A stretch of 6,740 nt of DNA from Candidatus Hydrogenedentota bacterium (GTDB taxonomy: Bacteria; Spirochaetota; Leptospiria; Turneriellales; J094): contig RFJE01000072.1 in the NCBI GenBank assembly GCA_003695005.1, forward strand, positions 1 through 6,740, in the 5' to 3' direction. The notes beneath the pieces are model-generated. The model made no database searches. It had not been told where the DNA came from and was given only the letters and a program-made list of their open reading frames with translations. Positions 6,435 to 6,740 of the stretch are shown one piece after another; within the stretch, counting starts at the first letter, position 1; every line of letters begins with the position of its first letter. A program made the position numbers and the translations under genes.

Positions 6435-6740
6435 TAGCGCAAAGGTATTGTTAAATCAGCGGAATAGCGAACTGCCATTTCAAAGCCGACTCCTGAATAT
6501 AAAAATTTTTGTCTATTATCGGCTACAAATTCCGCATAGGCACCATAAACTTTACTTAAGAGTGATAAATGCTGCGTAAAAGGATACTGCATTCCAAAAG
6601 CTGCTTCTGCATAAATTGTTGTTTTATTCTCAAAACGATTGTCTCTTCTGATATATAAATCATGAGTGACAGCTCCCACACCTAAACTACCTAGCAGTCG
6701 AATGGGTACGGAATAAAGCCAATAACCATACTCAAAATCC
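6431..6740 (-). CDS. Probable outer-membrane beta-barrel protein, C-terminal part
   Basis: The reading frame is open from the right edge to a TAA at 6431-6433, about 102 residues, so the start lies outside the window; the in-frame GTG at 6679 is probably internal. The visible part alternates polar and hydrophobic residues rich in Tyr, Phe and Gly (GYWLYSVPIRLLGSLGVGAV, TTIYAEAAFGMQYPF, LSLLSKVYGAYAEFV, FLYSGVGFEMAVRY), separated by short charged turns, as in transmembrane beta-strands of an outer-membrane barrel. It ends ADLTIPLRY; a terminal aromatic residue after alternating hydrophobics fits the C-terminal signal recognised by the BAM machinery, although Phe is commoner than Tyr. No cysteine is visible. 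It converges on the nuclease gene and shares four bases with it. No named family is recognised; the barrel reading is inference from pattern. Confidence 0.65.
   Translation of the reverse strand, partial: DFEYGYWLYSVPIRLLGSLGVGAVTHDLYIRRDNRFENKTTIYAEAAFGMQYPFTQHLSLLSKVYGAYAEFVADNRQKFLYSGVGFEMAVRYSADLTIPLRY

Noticed and set aside
6376..6579. Plus-strand 67-codon frame with a hydrophobic N-terminus that looks like a signal peptide
   Set aside because: It overlaps the conserved C-terminus of the nuclease in another frame and lies antisense to the barrel-like gene. The Leu/Ile richness follows from AT-rich sequence, and it has no ribosome site of note.

Overview
The window is an AT-rich stretch of bacterial chromosome holding one compact iron-sulfur cluster assembly (SUF) operon, two further genes on the same strand, and the cut end of a gene facing them. 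The organism is bacterial: good Shine-Dalgarno sites precede several genes, and the genes overlap by ATGA/TAATG junctions. The right-hand partial gene reads like the C-terminus of an outer-membrane beta-barrel, so a low-GC diderm (Gram-negative-type) bacterium is likely. I cannot name the phylum from the sequence.

Layout. Positions 1-100 hold no recognisable gene but contain a perfect 15-bp inverted repeat (49-81). Next comes a strong sigma-70-type promoter (-35 at 105-110, -10 at 128-133), overlapped by a 25-bp palindrome (101-125) that closely resembles the E. coli IscR type 1 operator. The plus-strand run is: Rrf2-family Fe-S regulator (143-583), sufB (567-2024), sufC (2021-2785), sufD (2797-3957), sufU (3954-4430) and a sufT-like MIP18/DUF59 gene (4430-4735). 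After a 42-bp gap come a 79-residue, highly charged coiled-coil ORF (4778-5017) and a beta-CASP metallo-beta-lactamase-fold nuclease (4998-6434, TTG start). The minus strand from the right edge to 6431 encodes the C-terminal part of a probable beta-barrel protein, whose stop codon interlocks with that of the nuclease.

How it works together. SufU would deliver sulfur to the SufBCD scaffold, where the SufC ATPase drives cluster assembly on SufB/SufD. SufT would help cluster maturation or transfer. The Rrf2 protein has the three cysteines expected to hold a [2Fe-2S] cluster and the recognition-helix glutamate that in E. coli IscR is tied to cluster-dependent site choice. With the IscR-like operator over its own promoter, this predicts end-product feedback: enough clusters, operon off.

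The most notable points are the absence of the cysteine desulfurase gene sufS, which usually sits between sufD and sufU; a probably leaderless regulator mRNA; the IscR-like operator; and an undescribed coiled-coil ORF with tryptophans at exact heptad spacing, which overlaps the nuclease gene and shares its first 13 coding bases with sufT. I see no mobile element, CRISPR array, tRNA or rRNA. The window is mainly a well-known system with a few unusual details, not an obviously new system.
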